This document shows, piece after piece, positions 57,800 to 64,000 of a stretch of DNA of 64,000 nucleotides. Position numbers and translations under genes: made by a program. How positions within the stretch are numbered: the first letter of the stretch is position 1; each line of letters begins with the position of its first letter. The stretch is from Casuarina equisetifolia (taxonomy: Eukaryota; Streptophyta; Magnoliopsida; Fagales; Casuarinaceae), in assembly GCA_028551475.1 (NCBI GenBank), contig CM052357.1, positions 1,550,001-1,614,000 on the forward strand, in the 5' to 3' direction. The notes under the pieces are model-generated. The model did no database searches and had not been told where the DNA came from. It saw only the letters and a program-made list of their open reading frames with translations.

Positions 57800-59385
57800 T
57801 ACAACTTTAATCATTAAATTTACTTTTTCCTTCCATTTTTTTAATTTTTTTTTTAATTGGAGGTGGGGATGGAGGGATTTAGGGGATTTATTTGGGATTT
57901 TGTTTTTCTAAGGTCTGTTCTTACATTTTCTTTCTCTTAATACTTGGAAACGCACATGTCGAACAACAGGAGTCATGCAATGCAATTGGATTTTCTTTAC
58001 AGGTAAGGACACAAAGGCAGCCTAGAGCTAGTGACGTACAGCCCGGAGAGGGGTTAGTGGGGGGAAAAGGACATAAAGGCAGCCTAGAACTAGTGATGTA
58101 GAACCCAGAGAGGGGAGGGGGACAGGGGGTTGTGGGGGCGGCGCCGGGGGACCAATAGTATTTAGGAAAAAATATACGTGTTTTTTAATAAAACCTATTT
58201 TTTATACACAATAATGCAGATAAAGTAACTGGACAAAAAAAAAAATGCAGACAAAATATCCTTATGCCTTTTATGCAACAAAGCACGTACAATTTCCTTA
58301 ACTTGTGACACAAATTAAAGCTAATACAAAGAATAAGACCTACCTTGAGGACTTTTTTTTTTTCTTTTCTTTTTGTGATGAGGGTATGTAATGTTGGGTT
58401 GAGTTAGGTTTATATCCTATCTATAATCTTAATAAGGTATAATTTTTTGGTCCAACCTTTATTAATAAAATATATTAAAGTATTGTCCCTATTTACTAAA
58501 AAAAGAAAAAGAAAAACAAAGAATAAAACCTGTGATTTGTTTGCTTCTCATTTTACCTCATCATGGATGATCTTTACAGTTGATGACGTTAAAAGTTAAT
58601 AAACATTTCCAACTACTCATCTATTCTTATGATGTAAAGTAAAAGAAACTATAAGGGAAAAAAAAATTAATCCTGAGAATGTAATCAAAATCTTATCTGA
58701 TTTGTTTAGACTCTCTATATTCATTAACTTTTTAAGACTAAAACCAATTTCTTCAGTAAAAAGGTTCCCCATTTGAGTCCTGGTAATGGCTTGAATCTCG
58801 GCGCCAATTCATACTTTATTCTTGAATTCAAGTCAAGGTGGCAGAAACTTTGACCGCATTTATTTAAACGTGTGATCAATGAATTCTCCCAAATGTACGA
58901 AATAAGACGGTGGAGGCCGAACATAGGACCTTGGGGAACCCCAAAAGCCCTAACCTTGCTGTTTGACTAATAGGGTTAGGATTAGGCATGCCTAATGGGT
59001 TATCATGTGTTTGCATGGATATCATCTCTTTTTGTAACCAGCTATTTGAATTTAAAGAAGATTTGGGGTGCCACCCTCATTAAAAATAATTAAAAAACAG
59101 TCAAATAGAACACAATCCACACAATACAAACTAGTAGCATAAGTCAACTATAACTACTATTGTAGTATTTATGACACCATTATTTATTTTTAGGATAAAT
59201 TTGTGAGTTTATTTATTTAAAAATAAAAGCATACAAAGATATAGGACATACCTTAGCATTATAAGTTTTTTTTAAGAGAAATTAAGTTTGAAATCTTGTC
59301 ATTATGACACAATAAAATATTTGTATAAGAGATTTAGGATATTATTATGACAAACAGCAGAAAAGATAAAGATTTTAGATAGTGC
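57800..59385. repeat. Second copy of the 3' flank block without its gene
   Basis: Matches 54300-55750 up to the point (59375-59385) where the other copy enters the decarboxylase 3' end. Here the sequence instead re-enters the start of the same block (ATCATTAAATTCACTTTTCC at 59395, like ATCATTAAATTTACTTTTTCC at 57809). An internal short duplication of GGCAGCCTAGAxCTAGTGA occurs at 58017 and 58078. Confidence 0.8.
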
Positions 59386-59387
59386 AA

Positions 59388-59600
59388 CTGTAATCATTAA
59401 ATTCACTTTTCCTTCCCTTGTTCAATCTTTTTCTTTTTTTCTTTTTAATTGGAGATAGGAATGGGGGATTTAGGGGATTTATTTGGGAATTTTTTTTCCA
59501 AGGTCTTTTTTTGCGTTTTATTTCTCTTAATACCAGAACACAAAGGAGGCAGCCTACCACCAGCGGCGTAGAAAGGGTGGATCAATAATCTTTACCTCAA
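59388..59600. repeat. Third, partial copy of the 3' flank block
   Basis: ATTTAGGGGATTTATTTGGGA (59467) and GGCAGCCTACCACCAGCGGCGTA (59549) match 57876 and 58016. It stops near 59580. Confidence 0.7.
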
Positions 59601-61010
59601 AAAAAATAAAAAAAGGCCAAAAACATGTGATTTTCAAGGCTCAAAAGGCTAGCCGCACACCCAAAAAATCCTTTCCACCAAATATCACTCTATATTTTAT
59701 AGATAGCATATATGGTTTAAGCAATAAGGCGTATAAAATTTGCTTAAAACTTGACAAATGAATTAATGTAAAAAATAAATCTTGTAATCCTTTCTCTAGT
59801 TAATAGTCCTTTGCCTTACGACATTTTTCTTTTGATAAAAATAAGTTTGTATTAATAAAATTCAATATCTAGAAGTATATGAGAATATCTTAATATTACA
59901 AGAGTTTCTAAAATTATGAAGATGGAAATTATAAGCTTTCAAATTTCATTAAGTGACATTTCCTGTAAAAATTTAATATTTAAAAAAAACACTCCCTTGC
60001 ACTTTTTTTTAATACTTTTGTTAATAAGATTGGGATGTTTATTTTACTCTAAAAATTTCTTCTATTATGTTTAGCTTATATGCAATAAATATAAGTTAAG
60101 AAAGATATCTTAAGAAGTTTGACAACCACATCTCTTCCTTTAGTTGTTTTGAAGATCTATTTCAGTTTTTCATTCCACCCTTTAATATGATATTGAATTT
60201 CATTATGAGAAGTATTACTCTTCTAAATTCATCTTGTCTTTGTACATTTAAAAAACAAATTGACATTTATTTTCTACATAGGATAGACAAAAATCACAAT
60301 ATATATTAATTTTTTTTATGAATACGTGAGCTTATTCATCAAAGAATAAGAGAAAATAAAAACTTAGGAGCATACTCCAATATTACAATTTATCTAAGAG
60401 AAAATTGAACATGAAATCCTCAAATTATAACACAATAAAACATTTGTATGATATAGTTTGATATTCTTAAATAGAGATGTCTTTCCACGTACCATTTTTT
60501 TTAATTCTAGCCAATAAAATTGGTATTTTAACAGTTTTATTTTTAAGACGTCAACAATTTCATTCAAATCATGTACAATACATGCAAGTTAAGAAAAAAA
60601 GTTTAAGAAGTTTTGTAGCAAAATCTTAATTAATATATATTACAACTTGTATGGTAAGAATTAACAATTGTTTAACTTTATCCCTATGGGATGATTATTG
60701 GCTAATTACCTCTAAGCTAACCCCATAGAGATTGATTTCTCATTTCTTAACATTGTTGGGGTCACAATTAATTAGTATCTGGAACGATTGTGTCTCTTTT
60801 TATTTGTATGGTAAGATATAATTTAGTGTTGAAACCCATTGTCACTTAAAAAATGGACCTAATAAAGATAAGCTTGCTTATCATTGAGTTGTGAGTTTGG
60901 CACCTAACTATATTTTTTTAATGAATTTTTATTTTAAATTGTTATGGCATGAGTTTCACATTGTCTAACTATAACGATTGTTTGATTCAATCTTGTTAGT
61001 GTCCTTGCCT
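59600..61010. repeat. Decayed repeat-rich intergenic DNA
   Basis: About 60040-60135 and 60535-60630 are diverged copies (AAGTTAAGAAAGATATCTTAAGAAG / AAGTTAAGAAAAAAAGTTTAAGAAG). A short family with GTGAGCTTATTCATCAAAGA and AACACAATAAAACATTTGTA occurs here at about 60320-60475 and in the flank blocks (55585-55735, 59205-59355). No gene seen. Confidence 0.5.
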
Positions 61011-62044
61011 TTTTCAAGTTTGTTTCTTTGTGGAAGATTGTGCGGACAAAAAAGATCTGACAAGATTCCAAAGACGTAGGACGATTTCAATGCCATCGGT
61101 GAGATAGTTTCATTTTTGCAGTCTTTGTTTCGCTGTTTTAAATATCAATTTGCTGCGTTCTGTTCACGACCTAAGATTTTTTGGGCCGGGTATCTTGTTT
61201 TTTAATAAGCAAAATAAATTTATATATCTAATAAATAATTATGCATGATAAGACTAATTTTATATCCCTATGTTAAGACTACATATAACATCAAATCAAA
61301 TAAAAAATAACTTCATCTAATTTTCAAATTCGATGAATATTAAATTTTTACTCATTTTGAGTGTATTTAAAATTTATTCTTAACAAATTTCTTAATATCT
61401 TCAAGAGTAATAATTTTTGAATTAACAATATATTTAAAATATTTTAAACAATACAAATAGATAAAGTGAATACTTACCTTAAATTTGGCCGTAGGAGGTG
61501 GTTTTCACTTTCCAGATGCCTGTCTTTTTCAAGTTTGGTTCTTTGTGAAAGGTCTCTAAGTTGTTGCTTTCGTTCGGGACCTCTGGAGTCTGTCACTTCC
61601 AAAGACCTCGTACAATTTCAATGCCGTCGGCGAGATTTTTGTTTGCAGAGTGGTCCTGTGGTCCTTTTCCCTGTACTCTTTCGCCTTGATAAAACATGTA
61701 CCATAGGATACATGTTTAGTTTCCTCTCCACGTGCCCCCAAGATTTTTCGGGGTTGGGTCACATTATAGAGAGTCCTTGACACCTGGGGTAAAAGTTTTG
61801 CCCCAGAGGAACCTCCTTGTTCGCAACCGACTCCCAAATCCTTCTTCTTTTGGTCCTTCGAGATGCAGCCTGGATAGCATTCCGCACAGCACTTGAGAGA
61901 GTTAGTTTGGAAGTGGCACCACAGAAAGCCAGAAAGTACCCATCTTTCATCTCACTGTGGGAACTTGCTTTCACTAGTGTAGCTCTACGACGTGGAAAAA
62001 GAACTTCCCATTTTAACATGCTAATTGATAAGTGCTTGATTTAG
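61010..62044. other. Duplicated GC-richer segment with unassigned ORFs
   Basis: 61016-61195 and 61520-61760 share TTTTTCAAGTTTGTTTCTTTG-like, TTCCAAAGACxT..ATTTCAATGCC and AAGATTTTTxGGG blocks, about 500 bp apart. ORFs of 75-104 codons exist on both strands (61466-61780 plus; 61556-61837 and 61759-62019 minus). The last, with AVRNAIQAASRRTKRRRIWES, looks most protein-like but I do not recognise the family. A decayed gene or transposon end is possible. Confidence 0.3.
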
Positions 62045-62339
62045 TTGGGAGTAAATATTATTTGAAAATTTGGGTCTCAAGTTTGGCATCAAGTATGTGT
62101 GTTTAAAATATATAAAAATAAATATATACAAATTTATATAGTGTCTTGTGATACCATGAAAGCTTTGCTGAGAATAAAACAAAAAACAACGGCCTTTTAG
62201 GAATGCATGAAGGCTGGTGTTTTTTTATTAATAATTTCTCACAGAATATTTCTTACAAAAAGCAACAAAATTGGTAGAAAAATAAAATACAATTAATGGG
62301 CCCATCAACTGGCCTTGGCAAAGGGCCGTGCCAATATAT

Positions 62340-63380
62340 CCAGTAAGTTTATACAGAGGCCCCATAAGCCCTTGAGGAAAGATGTCTTTTAGAAAGAATG
62401 TCTTGGCGTCCTTTCACAAGAAAAGTGTGCTTGGACTGAGACATCTTTAATCTCGTAGCATTTAGATTAATCATTTTTGTAAAAAGATTGCAGAGGTGAA
62501 GGAAGGAGAAGAAAGAAAATGAGGTAAAGAAAAAAACTGTTTGGGCATGGGGATGACTTCTTTCCATCTTTGCACTTGCCCAGCGAGAGGCCACATCGGC
62601 CCTGGTGCGTTTCTCACTTCGTTCAGCGCTGCACGGCTGATATGTAAAGTCTTTTCTTAGGTTTTCTTTTGTTAATGTTATATATTTGTATACGTATATA
62701 TTTGAATTGAGATGGCTTCTTTGGCTCGTGTCTTATCTCGTGGCAAGCTGAAATTAGCTTGCCTCGAGATGTGATTTAATCCTAATGAAGAACTCTGTGT
62801 TGGGTTGTTTGTGCTAGTTTGTCTTCTTCTCGGTATTATGAGAAATACAATGTGAATATTATATCACCAAAAGAGAATATGCAAGATGAAAGTTTGCTTT
62901 AGCTGCACCTCACTTAGCAAGTTTTAGTAAGATATTAAAACAGGCATATTTTCTGCTCTTTTAGTGTCTTTGGATAGAACAAATTTGGCGTGAACAAGTC
63001 TTTTATAGGATCATCAATTATTAGAATTCTAAATTGTAATGGATGATTAAAATAATTAAAAGAAAAGATTTGATTGCAAAACTTTTTTTTTAATTTTTTT
63101 AACATATATTTATTATATATGATTTGGATGAAATCGTAAATGTTTTAAAATAATATTGTTAAAATATCAATCTTGTTAACTAAAATCATAAGAGTAGTAA
63201 ACATGAGATTATCTTTATTTAAGAATATTAAACCCTCCTATGTGAATGTTTTGCTAGGTCAAGGCTAGAGGATTCAAAACTTACTTTTCTTAAATGAATC
63301 GTAATGCAAGATATATTTCTAAAATATTATATTCTCTTATTTTTATATGAATAAACTCATATATTCAATAAAAATAAAAA
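62340..63380. repeat. Orphan promoter and upstream block of a lost decarboxylase-family copy
   Basis: 62346-62410 (GTTTATACAGAGGCCCCATAAG and AGAAAGAATGTCTTGGC) matches the promoter area of the second gene (48228-48290). 63020-63375 matches its AT-rich far-upstream segment (48595-48955). No decarboxylase coding sequence is found on the expected downstream side (below 62340). Confidence 0.65.
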
Positions 63381-64000
63381 TTGTTACACCTAACACTAAA
63401 ATCCAATACTCCTCCCCAAGGGATTTGTAGATATATAATATTCCAAACTTAGATAGTAAGTGAAAATGTTGCTTGCTATCCAAGGATTTTGTCAAAAGTA
63501 TATTACCTGCTTAGAGGTACAATTGTGGTGTGTAGAAATCAAGCCCTCCTATAATTTCTTTCACACAAAGTGACTGTTAATTATGTATTTGGATGCGTCG
63601 TTGCCATAATGTAGTAGTATTGGCAAGCAAATATTTGTCCTAAGATCTCTAAGAATTTAATAAATCAAATGATTTTACAGAGTAAACGCTATTGCTTGAT
63701 ACTTTTTTGGGGGGTTAAAATGGTACAGAAGGTGTGGTATGTAGAGAAGATAGAGATAACGCAAAGCACGTAGTGCAGAAAGTAACAAACTTACATTACA
63801 GGCATGTAGGTAAACAGTACACACAACGGAAGCAAAGAGTACATAAACTGCAGAAACCTCAAGAAGTTTGAGCAACCTTGGATAACAAAAGAAGGCTGCT
63901 TTTGTGATGAGCAAAAGAAACCACAAACGATCAATTTCAGGCGACAAAAGAGACTGTTCACAAGTCACGACTGGACGACTTTGGAAAAGTACCACACCTA
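63381..64000. other. Right edge, no gene identified
   Basis: A 106-codon minus-strand ORF (63675-63995) is hydrophobic, low in complexity and unlike any family I know. A gene continuing beyond the right edge could use 63930-64000 as exon or UTR, but nothing here decides it. Confidence 0.3.

Noticed and set aside
1..64000. CRISPR arrays, rRNA genes and bacterial-type operons
   Set aside because: None found. Repeats here are LTRs, tandem duplications and dispersed elements of a plant nuclear genome.

Overview
The window looks like nuclear DNA of a eudicot plant. It is AT-rich, its genes have GT-AG introns, and it carries an Athila-type Ty3/gypsy and a Ty1/copia LTR retrotransposon plus decayed LINE, copia and gypsy relics. 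The gene set (PPR protein, BAG co-chaperone, MED19, a tandem cluster of plant aromatic amino acid decarboxylases) is plant-specific. The look is compatible with a woody eudicot such as grapevine, but that is an impression and not a proof.

Layout. 1-548 (-): 5' end of a PPR gene cut by the window edge. About 1290-2240 (-): copia relic. 2972-8908 (+): nearly full-length copia element with a CTAAG target duplication, broken by two stop codons and one frameshift, with a remarkable TTGAC-rich leader. 10178-13233 (-): four-exon BAG-family co-chaperone gene. 16429-26803 (+): 10.4-kb Athila-like element with a CTATT target duplication, inserted into a roughly 155-bp tandem repeat. About 29.9-34.3 kb (+): a divergent Mediator subunit MED19 gene. 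37.8-63.4 kb: a tandem cluster of tyrosine decarboxylase / aromatic aldehyde synthase genes, all on the minus strand. It has two intact genes (37782-39332 and 46522-48096), one pseudogene (55755-57292), one N-terminal fragment (about 48965-49085) and flank copies whose gene is gone (57.8-59.4 kb and 62.34-63.38 kb). LINE and gypsy relics lie between cluster members.

The main biological point is in the cluster. The intact copies share every visible PLP-enzyme residue and a Ser predicting phenolic substrates. They differ at the catalytic-loop residue known to switch this family between decarboxylation (Tyr, first gene) and oxidative aldehyde formation (Phe, second gene and pseudogene). The locus may therefore make both an aromatic amine and an aromatic acetaldehyde from neighbouring duplicates. 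The rest of the window is mostly transposon-derived or AT-rich intergenic sequence.
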